Positions 33,637 to 45,458 of a stretch of 64,000 nucleotides of DNA are shown here, one piece after another. Below the pieces are notes generated by a model. The model was not told where the DNA came from. It saw only the letters and a program-made list of their open reading frames with translations, and ran no database searches. The stretch is taken from NCBI RefSeq assembly GCF_000721605.1, contig NZ_JOIZ01000012.1, positions 150,516 through 214,515 of the forward strand, in the 5' to 3' direction. The stretch comes from Streptomyces sp. NRRL S-37 (lineage in GTDB: Bacteria > Actinomycetota > Actinomycetes > Streptomycetales > Streptomycetaceae). A program made the translations under genes and the position numbers. How positions within the stretch are numbered: the stretch's first letter is position 1; each line of letters opens with the position of its first letter.

Positions 33637-35331
33637 CTAAAAGCCCCGCGTCCGCTTCGCCGCCCGGCGCTTCTCCGCGGACCCGATCCGCAGGAAGATC
33701 CGCGAGATCTCCGACCCGAGGTTCACCCCGATCGCGATGGCCATGGCCAGGGCCACGGCCTTCGTGAGGGAGGTCAGCCCCGATTCGACCTCGTTCTGGG
33801 CGATGCCCAGCAGACCGAAGTACGTGGCGGAACCGGGCAGCAGCGGCCCGATCGCCGCCGTGGTGTACGGCAGCGCGGACGCGAACCGGTACCGGGCCAG
33901 CAACTGCCCGAACAGGCCCACGAGGCCCGCCGCCGCAGTCGTGGACGCCACCGGCGAGATGTCGCCCGTGTAGTGCATCGCGCCGTACACCACCCAGGCG
34001 ACCCCGCCGTTCAGGGTCGCCATCAGCACGGTGGACCGTTCCTGCTGGAGCAGCACCGCGAAGGCCAGGGACAGCAGCATCGACGCGGCGATCTGCCACA
34101 GCGGGTCGTCGGAGACGCCGAGCTTCGCGTCCGGGTTCAGCCTGGCGCCCAGCTGCACGCCGAAGTACAGCACCGTCAGCACCCCGGCCACGATGCCCAC
34201 GAAGAAGTACAGGACCTCCAGCAGGCGCGCGGACGCCGTGATGTAGAAGCCGGTCAGGCCGTCCTGCACACCGGCCACCAGCGCCCGCCCGGGCAGCAGC
34301 GCGAACAGCCCACCGGTGATCACCGCGGACGCCTTCACGTCCACGTGCGCCAGCGTCAGCGCCACCCCGATCGCGGCCGGCGGCATCGCGGCCACCGTGA
34401 ACTGGTAGAACTCCGGCAGCCCGCGCCCCGCGCACAGCCAGGCCAGCCGGTCACCGAGCATCGCGCCGGCCGCGGCCGCCACGAACACCAGGAAGCCGCC
34501 GCCGACGAGCACCGACGCCGCCCCCGCGAGCAGTCCGCTCGCCAAGGTCAGCGCCCAGCCGGGGTACGGGTGCCGGTTGCGGCGGATCTCCGCCAGCCGC
34601 CGGTAGGCCTCCTCCAGGGAGACGTGCGTCTCGTCGTCGCTGAGGTCGTCCACCAGCTGGTAGACGGCCGCCAGCCGGGTGTAGTCGGGGCTGCGGCGCC
34701 GCACCGTGCGCGACGCGGTCACCGGGTCGTCGACCAGGGACGGCTGATGGGAGATCGACAGCAGGGTGAACGTGACGTTGGGCTCGCAGCGGTCCAGGCC
34801 GTAGGAGCGGCACACGGCGAACATCGCCGCCTCCACGTCCTCGGCGCCCTCGCCGCCCGCCAGCAGCAGCTCGCCGATGCGCAGGGTCAGGTCGAGCACG
34901 CGCGGCACGGCCGGCCCGGTCTCGTCGTGCCGCTGCACCGGCTCCGGAGCCGGCCGCTCGGTCACCGGCATGCGCAGCATGGTGCGCATCCGGTCCTGCC
35001 ACGGCACGTCCTTGGCCAGGCTGACCAGCGGGATCCCGCTCGCCGGGGTGAACGCGGCCGTCTGCTTCGCGCTGTAGGTGCTCGGCGTGCTGAACGCCGA
35101 CCCCTCCGCCCCCTCCGAGGGCGGCGGGGGCACGTCCAGCCCGTCGGGAACGGCGAACTCGGAAGTCGTCTCGGACTCCGTACCGGTCGCCGGTACGGCC
35201 AGCCCCTCGGGGACGGCGAACTCGGAGGTCGTCGACGACTCGGCCTCGGCCGGCGCCGCGACACCGGAGGGAGGCGTGAACGCGCTCCTCGCCTCGTCCG
35301 ACTGCGGCTTGCGGTCCTCCGCGTCCGTCAC
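33637..35331 (-). CDS. Threonine/serine exporter (ThrE family)
   Basis: A 564-residue protein. Residues 1-120 are a disordered Pro/Thr/Glu-rich region with a repeated TTSEFAVP(E/D)GL block; then a soluble ThrE domain (LDLTLRIGELLLAGGEGAED, NVTFTLLSISHQPS) with the conserved start of the exporter fold; then about ten membrane helices comprising ThrE and ThrE_2 (GLFALLPGRALVAGVQDGLTGFYI, GPLLPGSATYFGLL). It fits secondary export of threonine and serine, as described for Corynebacterium ThrE. GTG 35331 with GGGAGAGCGGAG upstream. It lies downstream of ppa on the same strand but after a strong terminator. Confidence 0.9.
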   Translation of the reverse strand: MTDAEDRKPQSDEARSAFTPPSGVAAPAEAESSTTSEFAVPEGLAVPATGTESETTSEFAVPDGLDVPPPPSEGAEGSAFSTPSTYSAKQTAAFTPASGIPLVSLAKDVPWQDRMRTMLRMPVTERPAPEPVQRHDETGPAVPRVLDLTLRIGELLLAGGEGAEDVEAAMFAVCRSYGLDRCEPNVTFTLLSISHQPSLVDDPVTASRTVRRRSPDYTRLAAVYQLVDDLSDDETHVSLEEAYRRLAEIRRNRHPYPGWALTLASGLLAGAASVLVGGGFLVFVAAAAGAMLGDRLAWLCAGRGLPEFYQFTVAAMPPAAIGVALTLAHVDVKASAVITGGLFALLPGRALVAGVQDGLTGFYITASARLLEVLYFFVGIVAGVLTVLYFGVQLGARLNPDAKLGVSDDPLWQIAASMLLSLAFAVLLQQERSTVLMATLNGGVAWVVYGAMHYTGDISPVASTTAAAGLVGLFGQLLARYRFASALPYTTAAIGPLLPGSATYFGLLGIAQNEVESGLTSLTKAVALAMAIAIGVNLGSEISRIFLRIGSAEKRRAAKRTRGF

Positions 35332-35416
35332 CTGCTCCGCTCTCCCTTTACGACACCGTCCGCGACACCGTCCGTAAACCTGCCCCGTACAGCCTCAGTA
35401 TGCGCACGCACGGCAA

Positions 35417-35446
35417 AACGGGCCGCACGCGTGCGTGCGGCCCGTT
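35417..35446 (-). terminator. Intrinsic terminator of ppa
   Basis: A perfect 12-bp stem AACGGGCCGCAC / GTGCGGCCCGTT with a 6-nt loop; on the minus strand it is followed by TTTTGCC. It lies 24 bp past the ppa stop. Confidence 0.85.
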
Positions 35447-35470
35447 CCTGCGTCGCGCAGGCGGGAGGGC

Positions 35471-35962
35471 TCAGTGGCCGCCCGTCTCCTTGAAACGCTT
35501 GTAGGACCGCTCGATCTCCGCCTCGGCGTCCACCCGGCCGACCCAGTTGGCGCCCTCGACCGACTTGCCCGGCTCCAGGTCCTTGTAGACCTCGAAGAAG
35601 TGCTGGATCTCCAGGCGGTCGAACTCGGACACGTGGTGGATGTCCCGCAGGTGCTCCACGCGCGGGTCCGTCGACGGGACGCACAGCAGCTTGTCGTCGC
35701 CGCCGGCCTCGTCCGTCATCCGGAACATGCCGATCGCGCGGCAGCGGATCAGGCAGCCCGGGAACGTCGGCTCGTCCAGGATGACCAGCGCGTCCAGCGG
35801 GTCGCCGTCCTCGCCGAGGGTGTTCTCGACGAAGCCGTAGTCGGTCGGGTAGGCGGTCGAGGTGAAGAGCCGACGGTCCAGGCGGATCCGACCCGTCTCG
35901 TGGTCCACCTCGTACTTGTTCCGCGAACCCTTCGGGATCTCGATCGTGACGTCGAACTCCAC
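35471..35962 (-). CDS. ppa: Soluble inorganic pyrophosphatase (family I)
   Basis: A 163-residue cytoplasmic enzyme that hydrolyses pyrophosphate to phosphate with Mg2+. The family signature is [10 protein letters not shown] (the DxDPxD metal site), with [15 protein letters not shown] and [13 protein letters not shown]. The length is normal. The start is GTG 35962, with GGAGGAG 7 nt upstream; the longer frame to 35986 would place the ribosome site inside the coding region. It is divergent from dacB, with 85 bp between starts. The membrane pyrophosphatase hppA lies at the left end of the window. Confidence 0.96.
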   Translation of the reverse strand: MEFDVTIEIPKGSRNKYEVDHETGRIRLDRRLFTSTAYPTDYGFVENTLGEDGDPLDALVILDEPTFPGCLIRCRAIGMFRMTDEAGGDDKLLCVPSTDPRVEHLRDIHHVSEFDRLEIQHFFEVYKDLEPGKSVEGANWVGRVDAEAEIERSYKRFKETGGH

Positions 35963-36047
35963 CGGACGCTCCTCCATGATCAGCACATCGTTCTGGTGAT
36001 TAAGTGTCCCTCACGCAGGTGTGTGATCGCGAAAGGGGCTGGTGGTC

Positions 36048-37667
36048 GTGCCAGAGCTGAGGCCTTGGCGGGCCGCGGGACCGCATGTCGCGCGGATCGC
36101 GGACGCCGTACGGCCGCGTCTCGCCCGGGCCGCGGAGACCGTACGGCCACGTCTGGCGCGCCTCGCCGCGGCCGTCGGGCCACGGTTCGCGCGGCCGGGC
36201 CGGCCGGGATCACCGCAGGGCCCGCGGGTCGCGCTGCCGAAGACCTGGCAGTTCACCGCGACCGCCGCCACCGCCGGTCTGGCGCTGGCCGCGGGTGTGG
36301 CGACCGCCGCCGGTCCCTGGGACTCTTCGGGTCAGCGTACGGCCGAACGGGACCGGGCCGTGGCCCTGGAAGCCGCGCGTGGCACAGATCACGGCGGCAC
36401 CCGCGCCCACGCCGGCACGCCGCCCCGCGGCCCCCAGGCCGCCCCGCCGGCCGTCTCCGTGCTCACCGGCCTCGGCGGCACCGCCACCACCGTGAAGTCG
36501 GCGCCCGGCGGCAAGGCCCTCGGCGCCGTCCTGGACCCGCTGCTGAAGAACCCGGCGCTCGGCCGCCACTCCGCCGCCGTGGCCGACGCGGCCACCGGTG
36601 ACCAGCTCTACGGCACCGGCTCCGAGGACGCGCTCACTCCCGCCTCGACCACCAAGATCGCCACTGCCGTCGCCGCGCTCTCCGCGATGGGCGCCGACCA
36701 CCGCCTCACCACCCGCGCGGTGTACGAACCCGACACCGGGGAGGTCGTCCTGGTCGGCGGCGGCGACCCCACGCTCACCGCGCGGAAGGACGCCCAGGGA
36801 CTCGCGAGCCTGCGCGACCTCGCCGAGCGCACCGCCGCCGCCCTGGCCAGGCGCGGGGTGCGCGAGGTGACGCTGTCCTACGACACGACCCTCTACAAGG
36901 GCACCACGATCCACCCGATCGGGGTCAACCCGAACCTCGCGGCCGTCACCCCCCTCATGGTCGACGAGGCCCGCACCGACGGCTCCACCAGCGGGCCGGC
37001 CCCACGGGCCGCGGACCCGGCGGCCGACGCCGCGCGGACGTTCGGCGACCTGCTGAAGGAGCACGGCGTCAGGGCCACCCCGCCCGGCCCGTCGAAGGCG
37101 ACCACCCGCGCCGCCACGCTCGCCACGGTCTCCTCGCCCCCGCTGGCCGCCCTCGTCGAACGGATGCTGACCAACAGCGACAACGACCTCGCCGAGGCCC
37201 TCGCCCGCCACACCGCCCTGGCCACCGGCGGGAGCGCCGACTTCGCGGGCGCCGGCGCGGCGGTCACCACCCGTCTGAAGCACCTCGGGCTCCCCCTGAA
37301 GGGCGCGGACGTCAAGGACGGCAGCGGCCTCGACCGGCGCGACAAACTCACCGCCGGCCTCCTCACCGCCCTGCTCGTCAAGGCCGGCGACCCGGCCCAC
37401 CCCGAGCTGCGCCCCGCCCTCACCGGCCTGCCCGTCGCCGGCTTCACCGGCACCCTCGCCGGCCGCTACACCGACGGTGCGGCCGGCGTCGTACGCGCCA
37501 AGACCGGCACGCTCACCGGCGTGAACACCCTGGCGGGCACGGTCGTCGACAAGGACGGCCGCCTCCTGGTCTTCGCCTTCCTGGCGAACGACACCACCGC
37601 CCCCACGGCAGCCCAGTCCGCCCTCGACAAGGCGGCCACAGCCCTGGCGGCATGCGGCTGCCGCTGA
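36048..37667 (+). CDS. dacB: D-alanyl-D-alanine carboxypeptidase/endopeptidase (PBP4-type)
   Basis: A roughly 539-residue penicillin-binding protein of peptidase family S13 that trims or cleaves peptidoglycan cross-links outside the membrane. A basic N-terminus and one hydrophobic segment (ATAATAGLALAAGVATA) form a signal anchor. The active-site motifs are STTK (TPASTTKIATA), SDN (NSDNDLAEAL) and KTGTLTG. GTG 36048 is favoured because GGGG lies 9 nt upstream; GTG 36042 is only 3 nt from it. It is followed by a hairpin and a zincin gene on the same strand. Confidence 0.92.
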   Translation: MPELRPWRAAGPHVARIADAVRPRLARAAETVRPRLARLAAAVGPRFARPGRPGSPQGPRVALPKTWQFTATAATAGLALAAGVATAAGPWDSSGQRTAERDRAVALEAARGTDHGGTRAHAGTPPRGPQAAPPAVSVLTGLGGTATTVKSAPGGKALGAVLDPLLKNPALGRHSAAVADAATGDQLYGTGSEDALTPASTTKIATAVAALSAMGADHRLTTRAVYEPDTGEVVLVGGGDPTLTARKDAQGLASLRDLAERTAAALARRGVREVTLSYDTTLYKGTTIHPIGVNPNLAAVTPLMVDEARTDGSTSGPAPRAADPAADAARTFGDLLKEHGVRATPPGPSKATTRAATLATVSSPPLAALVERMLTNSDNDLAEALARHTALATGGSADFAGAGAAVTTRLKHLGLPLKGADVKDGSGLDRRDKLTAGLLTALLVKAGDPAHPELRPALTGLPVAGFTGTLAGRYTDGAAGVVRAKTGTLTGVNTLAGTVVDKDGRLLVFAFLANDTTAPTAAQSALDKAATALAACGCR

Positions 37668-37674
37668 CTTCCCA

Positions 37675-37742
37675 CAGGGGCGCGGGGAACTGCACAGGGG
37701 CGCGGGGAACTGCGCAAGGGGGTCTGGGGGCGAAGCCCCCAG
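37675..37742. repeat. Dispersed repeat (two copies) and terminator after dacB
   Basis: CACAGGGGCGCGGGGAACTG occurs twice in tandem with a 20-nt period (GGGG blocks at 37677 and 37697). It is followed by a perfect hairpin CTGGGGGC-GAA-GCCCCCAG (37724-37742) that can end dacB transcription. The remaining intergenic bases to 37935 show nothing else clear. Confidence 0.7.
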
Positions 37743-37935
37743 GGACGGGAAGGGGCGGCGGGGGCGAGAAACCAGGGAACACGACGACCGCCCGCCCCCC
37801 GACCACCACGGGCCACGGGCCCGATGACCACCCGCTCCCGGCCCCCGCAGGCGCCGGCGCCGACGACCACCCACCCCCCGGCCCCCTCACCTCACCGTCC
37901 TGCCCGAAACCGGGCCACTCACGTACCGTTGACGC

Positions 37936-39069
37936 ATGACGAGCATCGGTGGTGCTGCCTCTTCCGGGATGGTCGACTGGAACCTCGCGGTCGCGACCGC
38001 GACCCGCCTCATGCGCCCGGGCCCCGACGTGAGCCGCGACGAGGCCCGCGCCGTCGTCGCGGAACTGCGCCGGCACGCGAAAGCCTCGGAGGAACACGTC
38101 CGGGGCTTCACCCGTCTGGGCACCGAGGAGACCCACGACACCCCCCTCCTCGTCGTCGACCGCCCCGGCTGGGTCCGGGCCAACGTCGCCGGCTTCCGCG
38201 AACTGCTCAAACCCCTCCTCGACAAGATGCAGGAACGGCGCGGCACCAGCCCCGGCAACGCGGTCCTCGGCGCCGTCGGCGGCAAGGTCACCGGCGTGGA
38301 ACTGGGCATGCTGCTGTCCTTCCTCGCCTCCCGCGTCCTCGGCCAGTACGAGACCTTCGCCCCCGCCACCCGCGACCTCCCGGCCGGTGCGAACGGCGCC
38401 GGACGGCTGCTGCTCGTCGCCCCCAACATCGTCCACGTCGAACGCGAACTCGACGTCGAACCGCACGACTTCCGCCTGTGGGTGACCCTCCACGAGGAGA
38501 CCCACCGCACCCAGTTCACCGCCGTGCCCTGGCTGCGCGACCACCTGGAGGGCGAGATCCAGTCGTTCCTGGAGGAGACCGACGTCGACCCCATGACCGT
38601 CCTGGAACGCGTCCGCGAAGCCGCCCAGTCCCTCGTCGGCGGCCGCCCCGAGGGCGAGGAGGGCGACGACGGACACTCCCTCGTCGAGCTCGTGCAGACC
38701 CCCGCCCAGCGCGAGATCCTCGGCCGCCTCACGGCCGTGATGTCCCTCCTGGAGGGCCACGCCGACTTCGTGATGGACGGCGTCGGCCCCGCCGTCGTGC
38801 CGAGCGTCGCCGAGATCCGCGAGAAGTTCCAGCAGCGCCGCGCCAAGGGCGCCTCCCGCCTGGACATGGCCCTGCGCAAGCTGCTCGGCCTGGACGCCAA
38901 GCTCCGCCAGTACCGCGACGGCGAACGCTTCGTGCGCGCCGTCGTCGAGGAGGTCGGCATGGACGGCTTCAACCGGGTGTGGACCTCGCCCAACACGCTC
39001 CCCACCAAGGCGGAGATCGCCAAACCGGCGGACTGGATCACACGGGTGCACCGGAAACCGGAAGCCTGA
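37936..39069 (+). CDS. Zinc-dependent metalloprotease-like protein (DUF2342)
   Basis: A 377-residue protein of the actinobacterial DUF2342/zincin_2 family. The HExxH zinc motif is LHEETHRTQF, with a downstream glutamate-rich stretch GHADFVMDGVGP that probably gives the third ligand. No signal peptide, so probably cytoplasmic. In F420-producing actinobacteria a related subfamily is annotated as coenzyme F420 biosynthesis-associated, but here no F420 genes are adjacent. ATG 37936. It precedes tilS by 190 bp on the same strand. Activity is not proven for the family. Confidence 0.85.
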   Translation: MTSIGGAASSGMVDWNLAVATATRLMRPGPDVSRDEARAVVAELRRHAKASEEHVRGFTRLGTEETHDTPLLVVDRPGWVRANVAGFRELLKPLLDKMQERRGTSPGNAVLGAVGGKVTGVELGMLLSFLASRVLGQYETFAPATRDLPAGANGAGRLLLVAPNIVHVERELDVEPHDFRLWVTLHEETHRTQFTAVPWLRDHLEGEIQSFLEETDVDPMTVLERVREAAQSLVGGRPEGEEGDDGHSLVELVQTPAQREILGRLTAVMSLLEGHADFVMDGVGPAVVPSVAEIREKFQQRRAKGASRLDMALRKLLGLDAKLRQYRDGERFVRAVVEEVGMDGFNRVWTSPNTLPTKAEIAKPADWITRVHRKPEA

Positions 39070-39261
39070 CCCCCGCGCACCGTCATGCACCGCACCCGGC
39101 CGACGGCAGACGGACGCCCCTCCAATCACCCGTCCGAGGGACCGTGAGTCCCGAGTAGGCGTGCAATGCTCGGGGAACGGCCCGGTTCTGTCACCATCTA
39201 CACACTCTGAGTGACCGAACCTCGGGTTCACCCCCCGACAACTTCATGAAGGGAACCGGAC

Positions 39262-40287
39262 ATGGGTCCCCATCCTGCGGTCGCGGCGATACGCCTGGCG
39301 GTCCGCCGCGTCCTGACCGACATCCTCGACGACCACGGCCGAGCCCCCGGCCGCGCACCGCACGAGCGGCCGCCCTCCCCGCTCGTGCTCGTGGCCTGCT
39401 CCGGCGGCGCCGACTCCATGGCGCTCGCCTCCGCCCTCGCCTTCGAAGCCCCCCGCCTCGGCGTCCGCGCCGGCGGTGTCACCGTCGACCACGGCCTCCA
39501 GGCCGGCTCCGACCTGCGCGCCGCCGAAGTCGCCTCCCGCCTGCGCGAACTCGGCCTCGACCCCGTCGAGTCCACCGCCGTCACCGTCGGCCGGGGCGGC
39601 GGACCCGAGGCCGCCGCCCGGGACGCCCGCTACGCCGCCCTGGATGCCGCCGCCGAACGGCACGGCGCCGCCGCCGTCCTGCTCGGCCACACCCGCGACG
39701 ACCAGGCCGAGACCGTCCTGCTCGGCCTCGCCCGCGGCTCCGGCATCCGCTCCCTGTCCGGAATGGCCGCGGTCTCGGGGGCCGACGGCCGTTACCGGCG
39801 TCCCTTCCTCCAGCTCGACCGGCAGACCGCCCGCAAGGCCTGCATGGTCCAGTCCCTGCCCGTCTGGGACGACCCGCACAACGCCGACCCCGCCTACACC
39901 CGCTCCCGGCTCCGCCACGAGGGCCTGCCCGCCCTGGAGAAGGCCCTCGGCAAGGGCGTCGTCGAGGCCCTCGCCCGTACGGCCCAGCTCTCCCGCGACG
40001 ACGCCGACGCCCTCGACGCCTGGGCCGGCCGGGTGGCGGCCGGCGTCCGCGACGCCGACGGCCGCCTGGAGTGCGCCGCGCTGCACGACCTGCCGCCCGC
40101 CGTACGCCGCCGTGTGCTGCGCCGCGCCGCCATCGAGGCCGGCGCGCCGGCCGGTTCGCTGTTCGCCCGCCACATCGAGGAGGTCGACCGGCTGATCACC
40201 GGCTGGCGCGGTCAGGGGGCCATCAACCTCCCCGGCCGGGTCGTGGTCCGCCGGCAGGGTGGCAGACTGGTGATTCGGCAGGGCTGA
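39262..40287 (+). CDS. tilS: tRNA(Ile)-lysidine synthetase
   Basis: A 341-residue enzyme that converts C34 of the CAU-anticodon tRNA-Ile to lysidine using ATP and lysine, letting it read AUA. The ATP-pyrophosphatase P-loop is [31 protein letters not shown] and the substrate-binding domain [16 protein letters not shown] follow. The C-terminal domain is short, as in other actinobacteria. ATG 39262 with AAGGGA upstream. It is followed after 65 bp by hpt and then ftsH, the conserved tilS-hpt-ftsH order. Confidence 0.95.
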   Translation: MGPHPAVAAIRLAVRRVLTDILDDHGRAPGRAPHERPPSPLVLVACSGGADSMALASALAFEAPRLGVRAGGVTVDHGLQAGSDLRAAEVASRLRELGLDPVESTAVTVGRGGGPEAAARDARYAALDAAAERHGAAAVLLGHTRDDQAETVLLGLARGSGIRSLSGMAAVSGADGRYRRPFLQLDRQTARKACMVQSLPVWDDPHNADPAYTRSRLRHEGLPALEKALGKGVVEALARTAQLSRDDADALDAWAGRVAAGVRDADGRLECAALHDLPPAVRRRVLRRAAIEAGAPAGSLFARHIEEVDRLITGWRGQGAINLPGRVVVRRQGGRLVIRQG

Positions 40288-40355
40288 TTCCGGACCCCAC
40301 CGACCCGTACGAGTCGCGGGACGGACCGGACCGGCCGGTGGGACGACCGAAAGTG

Positions 40356-40916
40356 ATGCGGGTGGACGCGAAAGACATGGGTGCCGACCTCGAGAAGGTA
40401 CTCATCACCAAGGAAGAGATCGACGCCAAGCTGGCGGAGCTGGCCGCGAAGATCGACGCGGAGTACGCGGGCAAGGACCTGCTGATCGTCGGCGTGCTCA
40501 AGGGCGCGGTGATGGTGATGGCCGACCTCGCGCGGGCGCTGTCCACCCCCGTCACGATGGACTGGATGGCCGTGTCCTCGTACGGGGCGGGCACCCAGTC
40601 CTCCGGTGTGGTGCGGATCCTCAAGGACCTCGACACCGACATCAAGGGCCGGCACGTCCTGATCGTCGAGGACATCATCGACTCCGGACTGACCCTGTCC
40701 TGGCTGATCTCCAACCTCGGCTCGCGCGAGCCCGCCTCCCTCAAGGTGTGCACGCTGCTGCGCAAGCCCGATGCCGCCAAGGTCGCCATCGACGTGGAGT
40801 GGGTCGGCTTCGACATCCCCAACGAGTTCGTCGTCGGTTACGGCCTCGACTACGCCGAGAAGTACCGCAACCTCCCGTTCGTCGGTACGCTCGCGCCTCA
40901 CGTCTACGGCGGCTGA
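40356..40916 (+). CDS. hpt: Hypoxanthine-guanine phosphoribosyltransferase
   Basis: A 186-residue purine-salvage enzyme that joins PRPP to hypoxanthine or guanine. The PRPP motif is [28 protein letters not shown] and [18 protein letters not shown] (flexible loop) precede it; the base-site region is [23 protein letters not shown] 40356 gives the usual MRVDAKDMG start; GTG 40353 is one codon earlier. Located between tilS and ftsH. Confidence 0.96.
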   Translation: MRVDAKDMGADLEKVLITKEEIDAKLAELAAKIDAEYAGKDLLIVGVLKGAVMVMADLARALSTPVTMDWMAVSSYGAGTQSSGVVRILKDLDTDIKGRHVLIVEDIIDSGLTLSWLISNLGSREPASLKVCTLLRKPDAAKVAIDVEWVGFDIPNEFVVGYGLDYAEKYRNLPFVGTLAPHVYGG

Positions 40917-41103
40917 ACCCCGGGGCCGGGCCCGCCGTACGTGATCGGGAACCCCGGCGGGCTCCGCGGCGTTGGAGCATGCGTGGACGCGATTGCCGGC
41001 TGTCCCCCGCAGCTTCGGGGGACCAAGCTGGGGTACCGTCCGAAGAACAGCCTTTATCAAACTCACTATGGCAGGAGGGACGGGGCGGCACCGCTCCGTA
41101 TGG

Positions 41104-43143
<2,040 letters not shown>

Positions 43144-43181
43144 TCCCGAGGCTCCCGGTGATCCCACCGGGCCCGGAATGG

Positions 43182-43220
43182 ATGCCGCGCCCCCCTGGTT
43201 CTAGCCTGGGGGCGCGGCAT
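43182..43220. terminator. Strong hairpin between ftsH and folE
   Basis: A perfect 13-bp stem ATGCCGCGCCCCC / GGGGGCGCGGCAT (43182-43194 and 43208-43220), followed by TTCGCG. It separates ftsH from folE, so folE probably has its own promoter. Confidence 0.8.
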
Positions 43221-43283
43221 TTCGCGTACCGCAGTGGAGACGCGTGCCCCTCACGCGTGAAGGCACAGGAACGAGGCACCCAC

Positions 43284-43889
43284 ATGACCGACCCCGTGAC
43301 GCTGGACGGCATGGCCCCCATCGGCGAGTTCGACGAGAAGCGGGCCGAGAACGCCGTACGCGAGCTTCTGATCGCGGTCGGCGAGGACCCGGACCGGGAA
43401 GGCCTGCTGGAGACCCCGGCGCGGGTGGCGCGGGCGTACCGGGAGATATTCGCGGGGCTGTGGCAGAAGCCCGAGGACGTGCTGACGACGACGTTCGACC
43501 TCGGCCACGACGAGATGGTGCTGGTCAAGGACATCGAAGTCCTGAGTAGCTGTGAGCATCATCTGGTGCCGTTCGTCGGGGTCGCCCATGTCGGTTACAT
43601 TCCATCGGTCGACGGCAAGATCACGGGCCTTTCGAAGCTGGCTCGGCTCGTGGATGTCTATGCCCGCCGCCCGCAGGTGCAGGAACGACTCACCACGCAG
43701 ATCGCGGACTCCCTGATGGACATCCTGGAGCCGCGTGGGGTGATCGTGGTGGTGGAGTGCGAGCACATGTGCATGTCGATGCGGGGAGTGCGGAAGCCCG
43801 GGGCGAAGACCATCACGTCGGCCGTGCGGGGGCAATTGCGTGACCCCGCCACCCGCAACGAGGCGATGAGCCTGATCATGGCGCGCTGA
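43284..43889 (+). CDS. folE: GTP cyclohydrolase I
   Basis: A 201-residue enzyme that makes dihydroneopterin triphosphate from GTP, the first step of folate synthesis. The zinc ligands are in [10 protein letters not shown] and in [30 protein letters not shown] and [14 protein letters not shown] are the family core. ATG 43284 with AGGAACGAGG upstream; the frame extends further 5' but without a better start. It lies on the + strand opposite the rest of the folate genes (folP, folB, folK), which converge on it from the right. Confidence 0.96.
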   Translation: MTDPVTLDGMAPIGEFDEKRAENAVRELLIAVGEDPDREGLLETPARVARAYREIFAGLWQKPEDVLTTTFDLGHDEMVLVKDIEVLSSCEHHLVPFVGVAHVGYIPSVDGKITGLSKLARLVDVYARRPQVQERLTTQIADSLMDILEPRGVIVVVECEHMCMSMRGVRKPGAKTITSAVRGQLRDPATRNEAMSLIMAR

Positions 43890-43941
43890 CGCGCCGCGCG
43901 TCATGCGCCGGCACAGGTGTGCCTGAGGGCACGGGTGCGTC

Positions 43942-44430
43942 TCAGGTCGTCGGTGCCGTGCCCGGGCCGTTCGTGTCGTCGTCCTCCGGGAGCTTGCAGA
44001 CGCGCTCCAGGAAGATGGCCGCCGCTATGACGCCGATGCCCGCCAGGACCGAGAAGCCGGCGTAGATGGCCTGGTCACGGCGGGCGGGGATGTCCAGGGA
44101 CTCCAGCAGGAAGACGCCCGTGCCGCCGTACATGCCGGCGACGAGCGCGGCCACCAGGGCGCTGGCCTGCCCGAACACGACCGCGCGGGCGGCCATCAGG
44201 GGGTCGACGCCCTTGGCGTCGGCCTGCCGCTCGCGCTGGGCCTTGAGGCGGGCGCGGAGGGAGAGCGCGGTGGCCGCGAGGACCACCGCGATCAGGGCGA
44301 GGACGATGGGCGCGGCCACGGGCACGCTCGGAAGGGTGCCCAGGGAGTTCCAGAGGCGGGCGCCGGCCCAGGACAGGATCCCGGCCACGACGAAGACGCC
44401 TGCCAGCACCCTGATGCGCAGCTCTTTCAC
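43942..44430 (-). CDS. DUF3180 membrane protein
   Basis: A 162-residue protein with four hydrophobic helices (LRIRVLAGVFVVAGILSWAG, APIVLALIAVVLAATALSL, a central AVVFGQASALVAALVAGMY and SVLAGIGVIAAAIFLERVC). DUF3180 proteins are found at the end of actinobacterial folate gene clusters; the role is unknown. GTG 44430 with AAGGGA upstream. It is 60 bp downstream of folK on the same strand, so probably the last gene of that operon. Confidence 0.88.
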   Translation of the reverse strand: MKELRIRVLAGVFVVAGILSWAGARLWNSLGTLPSVPVAAPIVLALIAVVLAATALSLRARLKAQRERQADAKGVDPLMAARAVVFGQASALVAALVAGMYGGTGVFLLESLDIPARRDQAIYAGFSVLAGIGVIAAAIFLERVCKLPEDDDTNGPGTAPTT

Positions 44431-44490
44431 GGTGTCCCTTCGCGTTCCCCCGGACGGTGCCCCGGAATGTGGTCGTCTCGACCTTAACGG

Positions 44491-45102
44491 CTACTCGGGC
44501 AGCCGGAGTTCCAGGTCCGCGCGGGGCGTGACGCCTTCACGGGTGACCGCGCCGAGGAGATCGGCGACCGGACCGCGCCCGGGCAGCTCCGCCTCGGGGT
44601 CGACGTCGTGCCAGGGGGCGAGCACGAAGGCGCGCTCGTGGGCGCGCGGGTGCGGGAGCGTGAGCCGCGGGTCGTCGGAGTGGAGATCCGCGTACGAGAC
44701 GATGTCCACGTCCAGGGTGCGCGGGCCCCAGCGCTCGTCCCGGACTCGGTGGAAGGCCTCCTCGACCGCGTGCGCCCGCTCCAGCAGGGAGGACGGGGGC
44801 AGGGTGGTCTTCAGCACCACGACCGCGTTGAAGTACGAGGGCTGGCTGCCGGGCTCGACGCCCCACGGCTCCGTCTCGTACACGGGGGAGACGGCCTTGA
44901 CCCGGATGCCCGGGGTGTCCTCCAGGGCGTCGACGGCCCCCTGGAGGGTCTCCAGGCGGTTGCCCAGGTTGGCGCCGAGGGAGACCACGGCCCGCTTGGG
45001 GTTCTGCAGGGTGGTGTCGGCGGCGTCGACCCGCTCGACCACGGAGGCGGGGACGGGCTGGACGGTCGGGTCGGTGTGGCCCTGGGTGGACGGCCTGGTC
45101 AT
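44491..45102 (-). CDS. folK: 2-amino-4-hydroxy-6-hydroxymethyldihydropteridine pyrophosphokinase
   Basis: A 203-residue enzyme that transfers pyrophosphate from ATP to 6-hydroxymethyl-dihydropterin. The family blocks are VVSLGANLGNRLETLQGAVD, SPVYETEPWG, FNAVVVLKT and WGPRTLDVDIV then LPHPRAHERAFVLAPW. A short N-terminal extension of about 35 residues precedes the domain. ATG 45102 overlaps the folB stop (ATGA), so the two are translationally coupled. It is followed by the DUF3180 gene. Confidence 0.95.
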   Translation of the reverse strand: MTRPSTQGHTDPTVQPVPASVVERVDAADTTLQNPKRAVVSLGANLGNRLETLQGAVDALEDTPGIRVKAVSPVYETEPWGVEPGSQPSYFNAVVVLKTTLPPSSLLERAHAVEEAFHRVRDERWGPRTLDVDIVSYADLHSDDPRLTLPHPRAHERAFVLAPWHDVDPEAELPGRGPVADLLGAVTREGVTPRADLELRLPE

Positions 45103-45458
45103 ACGCGGCTCCGGGTGATGGTGACGGTCACGTCGTCGAAGGGCACGGTGATCGGCGCGTCCGGCTTGTGGACGCACACCTCGACCTCCCGCACCGCGTC
45201 GTGCTTCAGACAGACCTGGGCGATGCGCTCGGCGAGCGTCTCGATGAGGTTGAGCGGTTCGCCCTGGACGACCGCCACGACCTCCTCGGCCACGATGCCG
45301 TAGTGCACGGTCTTCGTCAGGTCGTCGTCGGCCGCGGCCGGCCGGGTGTCCAGGCCGAGGACGAGGTCCACGAGGAAGGTCTGGCCCTCCTCGCGTTCCT
45401 TGGGGAACACACCGTGGTGCCCGCGGGCCCTCAGGCCGCGCAGCGCGACACGATCCAC
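45099..45458 (-). CDS. folB: Dihydroneopterin aldolase
   Basis: A 119-residue enzyme that cleaves dihydroneopterin to hydroxymethyl-dihydropterin and glycolaldehyde. Recognised by VALRGLRARGHHGVFPKERE, DLTKTVHYGIVAEEVVAVV and LNLIETLAERIAQ, with the conserved VHKPDAPI near the end. GTG 45458 has GGAG 8 nt upstream. A 275-bp gap separates it from the NTF2-like gene upstream, so folB-folK may have their own promoter. Overlaps folK by 4 bp. Confidence 0.95.
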   Translation of the reverse strand: MDRVALRGLRARGHHGVFPKEREEGQTFLVDLVLGLDTRPAAADDDLTKTVHYGIVAEEVVAVVQGEPLNLIETLAERIAQVCLKHDAVREVEVCVHKPDAPITVPFDDVTVTITRSRV

